From Sergeia podlipaevii (taxonomy: Eukaryota; Euglenozoa; Kinetoplastea; Trypanosomatida; Trypanosomatidae): a DNA stretch of 23,366 nucleotides. The stretch lies in NCBI GenBank assembly GCA_030849805.1, contig JASANZ010001902.1, forward strand, positions 1 through 23,366, given 5' to 3'. Shown here piece by piece: positions 8,381 through 16,874 of this stretch. The translations under genes were made by a program, and so were the position numbers. The notes beneath the pieces were generated by a model. The model ran no database searches. It saw only the letters and a list, made by a program, of their open reading frames with translations, and was not told where the DNA came from. The stretch's first letter is position 1; each line of letters starts with the position of its first letter.

Positions 8381-8408
8381 AAGAAAAAAAAACGCATTTT
8401 TTTTTCTT
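8381..8408 (+). repeat. Perfect 12-bp hairpin with CGCA loop
   Basis: Positions 8381-8392 (AAG then nine A) are exactly complementary to 8397-8408 (nine T then CTT), leaving a 4-nt CGCA loop. It lies about 130 nt after the acyltransferase-like stop codon, probably in its 3' UTR. It could be a chance product of adjoining A and T runs, but the matching G-C pair inside the stem makes it more than a plain homopolymer pairing. Confidence 0.6.
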
Positions 8409-8596
8409 CTTTTTGTCCTTGTCGATTTGCAAAAGGTAAAAATGGTCAATTGCATTGTGGGGTATATATAGAGCAGGCGGCTGCATTCAACATAGATGTA
8501 TGTGTGTGTGTGTGTGTGGTGCCTTGCTTAATATGCTTGCCATTATTATGAAAGACAACACATCTTGCCCTTTTTTTATTTGCCTTTACCCTTTCG

Positions 8597-8640
8597 TCTA
8601 TCCATCTATCCATCTATCCATCTGTCTATCTATTTATATG
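8597..8640 (+). repeat. CCATCTAT/CTAT tandem repeat
   Basis: Tandem CTATC and CCATCTATC-like units run through this stretch and grade into TTTATATG. It is a simple-sequence repeat in the 3' UTR or spacer. I see no coding or structural role. Confidence 0.75.
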
Positions 8641-8750
8641 TTATTAAGCAGTTTGTGCACTGAGCTCAGAAAAGAAGGGGGAAGTGAAATTCTTTCTCTC
8701 TCTCTCAGGCGAGAGGAAAGTGCAAAAGGTAGGAGAAAGAACAAAAAGCA

Positions 8751-8840
8751 ACGACTCGTCTTTTCTCGCTAGTGTTCCTGTTTCCGTTTTTCTCTTTCCT
8801 ATTTTTGTATATTGTTCGTAACTTATATATATCAAAACAG
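8751..8840 (+). promoter_or_regulatory. Candidate trans-splice acceptor(s) for the giant-protein gene
   Basis: A pyrimidine-rich stretch (about 8754-8810) contains an AG at 8771-8772 and is followed by AG at 8839-8840. Use of 8840 would leave only 10 nt before the ATG at 8851; use of 8772 gives a 78-nt leader. Neither leader contains an earlier ATG. The choice cannot be made from sequence alone. Confidence 0.45.
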
Positions 8841-8850
8841 TGGTGGTACG

Positions 8851-11800
8851 ATGGACCGTAGCCCATTCCGTGCCTCCATGGAAGGGGTGGCAGCAGCAAC
8901 AGCAGAGCCGTACACTCCGCTGCCGATTCCCTCCGGAGAGGTTATCCCTAGCTTGACTCTCCAACAGCATCACTGCAATCGCCAACAAGACGCTGTGTCG
9001 TCATCCTTTGCGCAGAGTGTGGGCTCATCACCGTCGAAACAGCCTCAGAGGGGATCAGCCGCAGTCACCTCATCCGCCACCAAGTCGGCCGCAACGCACG
9101 TGATGATGAGGGATTCGTCGGTCGTTGCGGACAATGTCTTCATGGGTATCACCGGAGGTGATGACGACGAATACCGAGAGCAGGTAGCAGAGATGAACCT
9201 GCCATGGTGGAAACTCATGCTCGTGCATGCACATTACCGTGCCCGTGTGGCGCACATGGCAACGCGCTTCTACCGTGATGAGCTCAGGGTGCTGGAGCGG
9301 ACTCCTGAACAGCTCTCCTCCTCTGCGGGGATGAATCGTGTGGAGGGGGTCGTCATGGCACAGTATGTTAGTATCCCTCCTGACTCCCTCTTCTCTGTAC
9401 GACACCCAAACGCTCTCATCCAGCAGTCCGCTCTGGCAACGAAGCGGCGGATCGCGCTCGGAGCAATGCCCCCTGCCGCCAGCACTCAGCAAAAACTAGA
9501 TCAGGTCGCTATAGTTGAGAGGCACCTGTGCAAGCAGCGAAGGTCCTCGCTGGATCGCAACCTCGCGCTCAAGAAGTGTGACGCGCGTGATATCCTAAGC
9601 GGGGTGAAGCCGCTGCCGGATCCTTTGACAGGCGAGGAGGATATCTACACCAGCTATCTCACTTCCTCAGGACCGGATGATGGCGTCAGGGAGGGTCAGC
9701 TCCACTCCTTTCCATCTACAGGGGCGAGCAGCGTGGCCGGGGCTTCATCTTCTCCAAACGCACTTTCCGCTGTGGAAGTAACAATATTACGTAGCAACGG
9801 CTCCACACGCACGTGCTGCCGCGATGGCACTTCGTTCATTACCCCCGCAAGTGTTTCCAGAGTTGAAGGGCCAACCGCCCCGCTGTTCCAGTTTCCCAGT
9901 CCGCCGCCTACTCCGAATACCAGAGTCAAGGGTGCTATGAAGCTGGATGCACGCAAGGTAGTGGACGCTGGGATTCTGAAAATAGCGGAGGAAGAGAGAG
10001 CAAAGCGTTTAAAGGAGGAAGAAAGCAAGAGGAGCGGGGGAAGTCAAAAGCAGCAGCAGCACAGGAGAAAGATGAAGGTGGCGGTGGAGGGCGGGAAGGG
10101 AAAAACTGGACAACACCAAGAGTACACACACGCGGGCAAGTGTAGTGCTGCTGCTGCCGCTTCTGTTGCCTCAGATGGTGTCCCTGTCGCCGCCACCTTG
10201 GACACTCCTCTCAAGGCAGCTGTTCTCATGATTAGTCCTGAGGAAGAGCAGAAGCGCCGCATGGAAGCGGCATTGGGGTACATCAACGGCACAGAGAACC
10301 TTTACGGTCTCAGCTACTTCTGGAGCTTGCCACTACCCCCAAGCGGGTTCATAAGAGTGGCCCCCGACCCCCGCTACGCCATGTGGCCGAATGACCAGAG
10401 AGAAGAGGAGAAGCGGACCGCACAGGCTCGCAAGGAGATGAGCGCAGCAGCGCTGGCGCAACGGGTAAACGAGCGCAACAAGAAGATTCTGCATTGTAGG
10501 AAATATGGCCTCCAGGTGAACAATAACATGTGGAAGGACGAGGAGGACGCGGCCGCGGAGGAGGAAGGGCTTAAGGCGGGTCTGCGGAGACTCTTCGGAG
10601 GTGACAGCGACGCCGCGCAGCAACGTGGTACCCATCCTGTATACGACGGCCCGCAGCACATTAATGTTGTTCTTACAAGCGTCAACTCCGTCATCGCGGC
10701 CGCCGCAGCGCCTCAGCACGGTAGTGGTAAGGCCAGCACAAAGGAACCAGAGGACAAGGGCCTCCTTCTTGGTACCTACCGACAGAGCCTGTTGCTGATC
10801 CACTTCAAGATCTACTGCAGAGCTCTGCATGAGGAGGAGCGGGTGCGCGTGAATGGATGGTCCGCGCATCTCGAAGGCGCGAGCAGCGGTGTCACATCGA
10901 ATAACAAGTCAGCAACATCGTCTCAGAGAAGCGGTCAGAAGGGTACTTGTGGCACCAGCAACCGTGGCGACTACAGCCCGAGAGGACAGCGCGGTAAGCT
11001 TGATCCCATAAAGAAGGATGAGCGACGCAGGAAGCTGGGCAAGGGAGAGGTGGTACGTAACGTGCCTGAAGTGCCCTTCCCGGTGCTGCGCGTTCAAACA
11101 GACTCTCCACCGCTTATCAAGCCTCACTCCCGTCACACACCGGATCTCACCAAAGTATGCCCTGCTCGCTGCTGGGAAGGCCTCTCGCCGGCTCCGCCGA
11201 CGGACCTCACGCACGCAGCAAACCACGTGTGGCGCTACCTTCATGCCGTCTCCTACATTGCTCGTCAGTCTGTGCGTGATGTATTTGATTTGCTGCTTCA
11301 ACGACAGGCAAGCGTCGTGGTGGGGAGTGTGATATCCAGCAGCGCCGCTGCGGAGGTGGATCGAGTTGGGAAGCGGGTGTACATGGAGTTTGTTCTTGAT
11401 TTGCTCAACCTCTTCTTGCCTACTCACCTAGGACAGGTGCACTTTGACATTGCGGAAGAGGAGTGGAGTTACCGAGGCACCAACGAGAACGTCGCCTTCG
11501 ACACTTTCTTTGAAAAGTTTTTTTCTTTCCCCTTTATCTTTCTTCGTGATATGGCGGCGGTGACAGAGGACGAGTACGTTGAGTTCTGGACTCTTGTGCG
11601 CGTTTGTCTCTTTGAAACTGCAGACACAGCACCAGTGCTCTTGCCTTACTCTAAAATGGTCAGCGAAATTGTGAAGGAGGCAGCGGCTGTCAACTCCAGT
11701 ACCTTGGGAAGGGAAAGTGGCGGCGGCAGCGACCAGCACGACCAGGGAGACGGCGAAGGCACCGCTAGGAAGCACAACACCGCCAGCGCTGGCGGCGGCG

Positions 11801-14800
11801 GCGGGCAGGTAAAGGTGCGCAAGATCGTAGGTACGTGCACAGCGTCTGCGCTGAAACACATGAGCAAGACGGAACAGCGCACGCTCGCTGCACTCTCGCA
11901 GTCGTGCGGGAAGGCACAAAACATGATCTCACTGGTGATTCGAGAGAAGCACACGCTTGCTGTGCGGAAGGCGACGGACGTGTACGCGTCTGCAATTGCC
12001 GACAACCTTCACAAGAGCCAAGAGAGTACGATGCTGCAAGGACGCAAGAGGACTATCCTGCTCAGCGGGACGGAAGAAGATGACGACGAGAGGGAAGACA
12101 GCTCAGATACTAGTTATGGCTTTACCAGCAACTACAGGAGGGGCACCATGGACCACCGCAAAATGAAAGAAAAGTACTACCAGAACGCCCTCGGTGGAGA
12201 AAAAAGAGATCGCAAGCACAGTTCAGAAGTGGACTCCATCAGCGCTTTAGGCATTGGAAGAATCGGAGGTCAGGGAGGTGGCAAGCGACGGGCGTCGCTG
12301 CTGGCGCCAATCACCGGGCTCTCCCCCTCACAGGTGCACGCGCTCTACACAACTTCCTTTGCCTATAGAGATGATTTTCACGTGTACAGGGCGGTGCAGG
12401 AGGTGCTGGACACCGATGCGATGGTGAAGCAGCTGCCAGAGTCGCGACAATACAGAGTGGCATTTGTGCGCGGCAAAAAGATTGCCGCTGCACGTGTAGC
12501 CGCGGAGAAGGAGGTACGCCGGGAACTTGACGAACAAGCTGCCATCAATCAGCGTGAGAACGCTGCACGTTTATCTTCCTCCGCCGCCGTCCGGTGCTCA
12601 ACCCTGATGGGGGACCTAGCTGTGGGGCTCACGGCAGAGGAGTGGAACACCATGCAGCACAAGATGCAGCGCTTGACCTCCATTCACGGTGTTTCCAGCA
12701 CTGTCACAAGAGCCAGCCTGTCTTTTGCTGAGCAAAGCCCGAATGCCAGCGTGGGCAGCCGCGGTGGCTCCGTGGGTAGCGCAAGCCGGTGTAGTACTCC
12801 ATGTGAGAAGAGATATGGTGGTGGTGGTGGAGAGGACAAAGACAAAGAGGATGGCGCGGGCACATCGAGCTGTGTCAGCACCGCAAGTGGCAAGGCACGT
12901 ACGCATAGCAGAGAACGCGATAGTCCTGAGAGGAAGGAGAAGTGCGAAAGGCAATGCAGAAGGGCCGAGAGCAGCAGTAGCGGCAGCAGTATGCCGGAAC
13001 TTCTCAGAACCAGCGTGAAGCATGGCGACCTCAAGCCAAACACGGAAAGCGACAACAATAATAAGAAGCGGCGAGTAAGCAGAGAGAAACGCGATGGCAG
13101 TCTATCCATGTCAGATTTGTTATGTTCCCCAGGCGGCGGCATTGGCGCTGATGCTGCTACTGCTACTGCGGTGGTGGTGGACCTTGCAAAGGACAAGGAG
13201 AAACGAGTTCACAACCAGGAAAACGCTGCAAAACTGAAGAATAAGACGAAGAAGTTTCTCTCTCGCACAGAGCAGATGGAGGCGGCGATGGAAATGCGCC
13301 GCACACTCATTGCCCACATGGAAGCTGCGAGAGAGCAGGCGAACCTGCTGAGCTCGTCCATACGATATCAGAACACGCAGCGCAGGCGTCAGACACAACT
13401 GGCCAAGGCGCTTTCTGCTATCGACCACACCGCCAGTACGTGGGACCTCCATGAGGACGTAGCATACACAGTGCCACCTGAAACGAGTGATCTGGAGGAT
13501 CGACTCATACACTACCTCAAGGACTTTTCTACGGAGATCTTCAATAGGCGTATCTCGCTCCGCGAACGCTACCTTGTGCATGAATCCTTCCGGCAGCAGC
13601 GCTACCGCTATCGCATGACGCACCGACCTCGTCGCCACCGTCGAAGACGCAGCGGTAGCGATGGTGATGAGTATGACAGCGACAGTGACTATATGGATAG
13701 CAGCAGCATAAGCAGAAACAGCAACAGCAGCGGCGATGAGAGTGGTGGTGGATCGAGGAGGCAGCGTACACTGGATGGCTCCCCAACTTTTATCGATGCG
13801 CCAGAGGTCACGAGGGAGACTCGCATGGAAACACTCGACATTGGCGCTGTGGAAGCCCGCTTTGCGCAGGAAGGGGAGAAGACACGCGAGCAGCTCTACC
13901 TGGAAGCCATGCAGCCTCGAACGCAGGACCTCGCAACGGAGGTGGTAGGTGGAGCCAATGCACCAATCAGCTACACACAGCAGTACAAGAGCACGAATGC
14001 AGGTGCGATAGCGCAAGGAGACTTGAGACAGCAGCCGGTTGTGAAGTATGAATCATATGCAGCGGGTTTCTACCCTATACGTGCCACTGCATGGGTTGAG
14101 CCATCCTACTCGGGTGTCGACACTGCATTTGGTATTGCGTTTAACGACACGATAAGCGCGTCATCTCATTCTTCTGAAGGCAGCTTAGGCAGCGCAGAGG
14201 AACAGAACTTGGGGGAGGCCTTATTCCCGGAGCTCAATAGCAGCAAATACATTTGGGCAGACAGTGCCCTACGTACCGGGTCCCAGCGTCGCAACCTCCA
14301 GAGCAACCGTCTTGACAACAACAGCCACAGTTCCTTTGGGGGAGGAGGCAATGCACTTCGCGGCTCACGTGGTATGGGACAGAAGACATGGGAGAAACAA
14401 AAGTCCTGTGTGGCTCCACCGCCTTCTCTCGCCGCTACCTTGACCCGCGCATTCGACAACACCAACGGCAGCAGTCCTGGCACCAGACCCTCTAGGTCTA
14501 CTCTGGTCTCACACACCACCACCTCGGGGCCGGTCTCACTGCAGGGAACAGGTACTTTTAATAGTCAAATGTTAGGAACCTTCTTCACTAGCCTTGGCGC
14601 CACCGCCGGCAGCAGCAGCAGGCGCGGCGCTAACACGGGGGCGATACGGATCGGGCGTAGTCTCGCTGGCGGAGACAAGGCGGGCGTGACAGCCACAGTC
14701 CACTCCCCCAGCAGTTCCCTCGCCTCACCATCCGCGCCGGCGCCAGCAATGACTGCGGGAGGCCACCAGTTAGCAGCACCGCCGCTGCGTCCACTGATGC

Positions 14801-15984
14801 ATCGTCACCTACCTTCGTCTCAACATTCTTCTGGATATCAACTGCAGCAACAGCAGCAGAGTAGTGGCTACTCCCCCATAGCTGCGATAGATGCCATCAA
14901 CGATGAGCTGCTCGCCACACAAACCCGCCGTGTTCTCTCCGCCTCGACAACCAGCTCGTCTTCGCCCCCGTTGCCAAAACAGGGTTCATCACCGACACCC
15001 TTGTCGTCCCTGCTGGCGTCCTCTCCATCCTTAGCACTACCCCCCACCTCTCCAAAGCCGAAAAAGGAAAGTGGAGTACCAATGCCCCCTCCAGCTGGTG
15101 GTGCTAGCAGCAGTGGCTGCAGACCTGTTCATGTGCCGGCCTCCTCCTCCTCTCCGCTGTTGTGGCACCAACAGCGCCACCTTGCCTCTCGCAGGACCCC
15201 CGGCACTAACAGCAGCAGCAGCAACAACAGCAGTAACGCAAGGACACCGTCCGTGCCTCTAGAGCAGTGGTGGCGGCGCACACAGAGGCAGGACGGAAGC
15301 CCCACTCAGGGTGCGGAGGGCACCATAGCCAAATTAGTAAGGCAGCACATCACAAGCAAACAGAGAAGTCTGGAATGTGCGTCGCCTATTTCTCTCCCAC
15401 AGCCCCAAGCTATGAAGCAGCTGCCGCAGTATCAACTGGAACCAACACGACACAGGACACCCCCGCAGTCCTCACGAGGGGGAGGGGAACGAGAACAGCA
15501 CGTGCTGTCTGCTGCTGCTGCTTCCTCTCCTCCTCCTCCTTCACCGTCTTCTTCGTATGGTGTTGGTCTTCAGCAGAAGCAGAAGAAGGAGCAAGCATAT
15601 GGCGGCGGTGACGCTCAGAAGCTCCCGCGCAACGTCGCAGCGGCCGTAATCGCAAGCAGCGGCGCGTACGCCTGTCATGACCAGGACCTCCCCATCCGTC
15701 TTGCAGCTCGCAAGCGGCGCGAAGATGCATTTTTGAGGCAACAGCGAGACACCACGACCATCTCAGCGGCTGAGAGTGTCCTTGTACACAATAGGCGAGA
15801 GACACAACGCAAGAGGGAAAGAGCAACGCTTGATGCGACCACGATGGACCAGCTGCCCAGGTTGGTTGCCAAGGTGACCCCCTCACCCGCGCAGGGCATG
15901 ACGCGGCCCTCAAGAGGGTATCGTATCTTTGACATCGGAAAGCACACAGAGGTTCCCCACGTCTCCTATATCAAGAAGCGATGA
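8851..15984 (+). CDS. Giant conserved-type hypothetical protein, low-complexity rich
   Basis: The 2377-aa protein is not recognised as a named family. Ordered-looking islands are separated by Ser/Gly/Gln/Asn/Pro-rich linkers. Islands include a segment at about 470-575 with a W-x-LP-x-PP-x-GF-x-R and DPRYAMWP pattern; an all-alpha-looking block at about 785-921 containing DIAEEEW and two F/Y-E/V-F helices; and a charged helical stretch at about 1463-1590 that may form a coiled coil. Basic clusters occur near 1406 and 1590, Ser/Asp-rich sequence at about 1600-1640, and Ser/Pro tracts from about 1950 to 2250. The extreme C terminus (about 2350-2377) looks conserved. The 785-921 block loosely resembles modules in axonemal and EF-hand-associated proteins, but this is weak. 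No TM segment or signal peptide is seen. The first ATG at 8851 is used; upstream in-frame codons start only with TTG and may lie before the splice site. Confidence 0.85.
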   Translation: MDRSPFRASMEGVAAATAEPYTPLPIPSGEVIPSLTLQQHHCNRQQDAVSSSFAQSVGSSPSKQPQRGSAAVTSSATKSAATHVMMRDSSVVADNVFMGITGGDDDEYREQVAEMNLPWWKLMLVHAHYRARVAHMATRFYRDELRVLERTPEQLSSSAGMNRVEGVVMAQYVSIPPDSLFSVRHPNALIQQSALATKRRIALGAMPPAASTQQKLDQVAIVERHLCKQRRSSLDRNLALKKCDARDILSGVKPLPDPLTGEEDIYTSYLTSSGPDDGVREGQLHSFPSTGASSVAGASSSPNALSAVEVTILRSNGSTRTCCRDGTSFITPASVSRVEGPTAPLFQFPSPPPTPNTRVKGAMKLDARKVVDAGILKIAEEERAKRLKEEESKRSGGSQKQQQHRRKMKVAVEGGKGKTGQHQEYTHAGKCSAAAAASVASDGVPVAATLDTPLKAAVLMISPEEEQKRRMEAALGYINGTENLYGLSYFWSLPLPPSGFIRVAPDPRYAMWPNDQREEEKRTAQARKEMSAAALAQRVNERNKKILHCRKYGLQVNNNMWKDEEDAAAEEEGLKAGLRRLFGGDSDAAQQRGTHPVYDGPQHINVVLTSVNSVIAAAAAPQHGSGKASTKEPEDKGLLLGTYRQSLLLIHFKIYCRALHEEERVRVNGWSAHLEGASSGVTSNNKSATSSQRSGQKGTCGTSNRGDYSPRGQRGKLDPIKKDERRRKLGKGEVVRNVPEVPFPVLRVQTDSPPLIKPHSRHTPDLTKVCPARCWEGLSPAPPTDLTHAANHVWRYLHAVSYIARQSVRDVFDLLLQRQASVVVGSVISSSAAAEVDRVGKRVYMEFVLDLLNLFLPTHLGQVHFDIAEEEWSYRGTNENVAFDTFFEKFFSFPFIFLRDMAAVTEDEYVEFWTLVRVCLFETADTAPVLLPYSKMVSEIVKEAAAVNSSTLGRESGGGSDQHDQGDGEGTARKHNTASAGGGGGQVKVRKIVGTCTASALKHMSKTEQRTLAALSQSCGKAQNMISLVIREKHTLAVRKATDVYASAIADNLHKSQESTMLQGRKRTILLSGTEEDDDEREDSSDTSYGFTSNYRRGTMDHRKMKEKYYQNALGGEKRDRKHSSEVDSISALGIGRIGGQGGGKRRASLLAPITGLSPSQVHALYTTSFAYRDDFHVYRAVQEVLDTDAMVKQLPESRQYRVAFVRGKKIAAARVAAEKEVRRELDEQAAINQRENAARLSSSAAVRCSTLMGDLAVGLTAEEWNTMQHKMQRLTSIHGVSSTVTRASLSFAEQSPNASVGSRGGSVGSASRCSTPCEKRYGGGGGEDKDKEDGAGTSSCVSTASGKARTHSRERDSPERKEKCERQCRRAESSSSGSSMPELLRTSVKHGDLKPNTESDNNNKKRRVSREKRDGSLSMSDLLCSPGGGIGADAATATAVVVDLAKDKEKRVHNQENAAKLKNKTKKFLSRTEQMEAAMEMRRTLIAHMEAAREQANLLSSSIRYQNTQRRRQTQLAKALSAIDHTASTWDLHEDVAYTVPPETSDLEDRLIHYLKDFSTEIFNRRISLRERYLVHESFRQQRYRYRMTHRPRRHRRRRSGSDGDEYDSDSDYMDSSSISRNSNSSGDESGGGSRRQRTLDGSPTFIDAPEVTRETRMETLDIGAVEARFAQEGEKTREQLYLEAMQPRTQDLATEVVGGANAPISYTQQYKSTNAGAIAQGDLRQQPVVKYESYAAGFYPIRATAWVEPSYSGVDTAFGIAFNDTISASSHSSEGSLGSAEEQNLGEALFPELNSSKYIWADSALRTGSQRRNLQSNRLDNNSHSSFGGGGNALRGSRGMGQKTWEKQKSCVAPPPSLAATLTRAFDNTNGSSPGTRPSRSTLVSHTTTSGPVSLQGTGTFNSQMLGTFFTSLGATAGSSSRRGANTGAIRIGRSLAGGDKAGVTATVHSPSSSLASPSAPAPAMTAGGHQLAAPPLRPLMHRHLPSSQHSSGYQLQQQQQSSGYSPIAAIDAINDELLATQTRRVLSASTTSSSSPPLPKQGSSPTPLSSLLASSPSLALPPTSPKPKKESGVPMPPPAGGASSSGCRPVHVPASSSSPLLWHQQRHLASRRTPGTNSSSSNNSSNARTPSVPLEQWWRRTQRQDGSPTQGAEGTIAKLVRQHITSKQRSLECASPISLPQPQAMKQLPQYQLEPTRHRTPPQSSRGGGEREQHVLSAAAASSPPPPSPSSSYGVGLQQKQKKEQAYGGGDAQKLPRNVAAAVIASSGAYACHDQDLPIRLAARKRREDAFLRQQRDTTTISAAESVLVHNRRETQRKRERATLDATTMDQLPRLVAKVTPSPAQGMTRPSRGYRIFDIGKHTEVPHVSYIKKR

Positions 15985-16639
15985 TGATTTGCGTGAAGAT
16001 TTCAGTAGGCTGCACTTCCATTTGTGTCCTGGAAAGGGAAAGGAAATGGATGAAGAGGTTTCATGTAAAGCAATAGTTGTGCGCTCGTATTTCTCTCTAT
16101 GCTGGGCCACCTTTGAGGGGCATATGTTCTTCTTCCTTCTTTTTTTTTTCTTACGAGTGTATGCGTGTATGTTTCGTTGTTGTTGTTGTTGTTGTTGTTT
16201 TTGCATATGTGAGAGGCACGCATGTGTGTGCTCTTGTATAAAGCCCACGCATACACACACTCTGTCGCATGATTGTTGATGTATACTAGTTACATTTTAT
16301 TAATATTCTTCTATCTGGAACTACGCAGACACAAGCCACGAAAAAAAAAAAAAACCTTTAAAGAAAAATTCGTGTTATAGACGTGTTTGTTTGCTTGACA
16401 GCATCTATGTATGTGGATACCCGCATAATTACTGTATATTGAAAGGCATTCTACTACTTGCAATCTATGTTTTATATTTATTCTTCTCTTCTGCTCGTTG
16501 TGCTTCCTTTTAAAATATAAAAAAATGAACACAATTATGTTCTCTACACGTACGTGTGTCGAATAAGCAGCCCATATATATATCGCTCAATGTACTTGAC
16601 TTACATACAGAACCTTAGTCCAATCTCATTTTGTCAGCT

Positions 16640-16688
16640 TTCTCGCTGTTTGTTTTTTTTCTGTTTTTTTGTTGTTTTCTATTTCTAG
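16640..16688 (+). promoter_or_regulatory. Candidate trans-splice acceptor for the TIM50-like gene
   Basis: A T-rich pyrimidine tract (about 16640-16686) is followed by AG at 16687-16688. The leader would contain a 16-codon upstream open frame (16705-16755). A later AG at 16804-16805 behind a C/T/A-rich stretch would give a 70-nt leader without any ATG and is an equally reasonable choice. Confidence 0.42.
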
Positions 16689-16843
16689 TGCTAACATCCA
16701 CTAGATGGTTTATTTATCTTTACTTGCTCACACTTTTAAAAAAAAAGGGCATTAAATACACACATACAACGCATATATTCGCACACCCTCGCCACCTGCT
16801 TCTAGCACGGAATTTTTAAAAGAGGGAAAAAATCAGGGGAAAA

Positions 16844-16860
16844 TATATATATATATATAT
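16844..16860. repeat. TA dinucleotide repeat immediately upstream of a start codon
   Basis: An AT/TA run of about 17 nt ends where an in-frame TAA begins (16860-16862), 14 nt before the TIM50-like ATG. Slippage here would alter leader length but not the protein. Confidence 0.8.
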
Positions 16861-16874
16861 AATCAATAAAAGCA

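Larger units (their letters stand above)
8251..8850. other. Intergenic spacer between acyltransferase-like and giant-protein genes
   Basis: No gene is supported. It holds a perfect A/T hairpin (8381-8408), a GT run (about 8501-8519), CCATCTAT-type repeats (about 8597-8640), a short CT run (about 8693-8707), and the pyrimidine tracts leading to the candidate acceptors at 8771-8772 and 8839-8840. Confidence 0.7.
15985..16874. other. Intergenic spacer between giant-protein and TIM50-like genes
   Basis: No gene is supported. It contains TTG repeats (about 16175-16200), an A run near 16341-16354 bracketed by a weak 6-bp inverted repeat, T-rich tracts (about 16621-16686), CA-rich sequence, and a TA repeat (about 16844-16860) ending 14 nt before the next ATG. 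It probably comprises the 3' UTR of the giant gene and the leader of the TIM50-like gene. Confidence 0.7.

Noticed and set aside
8812..8850. 13-codon N-terminal extension of the giant protein
   Set aside because: It begins with TTG, not ATG, and lies upstream of a possible splice acceptor at 8840. The ATG at 8851 is the sensible start.
10333..10869. 178-codon - strand frame inside the giant gene
   Set aside because: Shadow of the + strand frame, with no motif and no independent signals.
13120..14016. 298-codon open frame on the - strand inside the giant gene
   Set aside because: It lies wholly antisense to a much longer + strand frame, shows His/Leu/Ala-rich shadow composition, and has no pyrimidine tract or AG in the right place on its strand.
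16338..16374. CACGAA/TTCGTG inverted repeat around an A run
   Set aside because: Six pairs with a long A-rich loop; too weak to support a structure.
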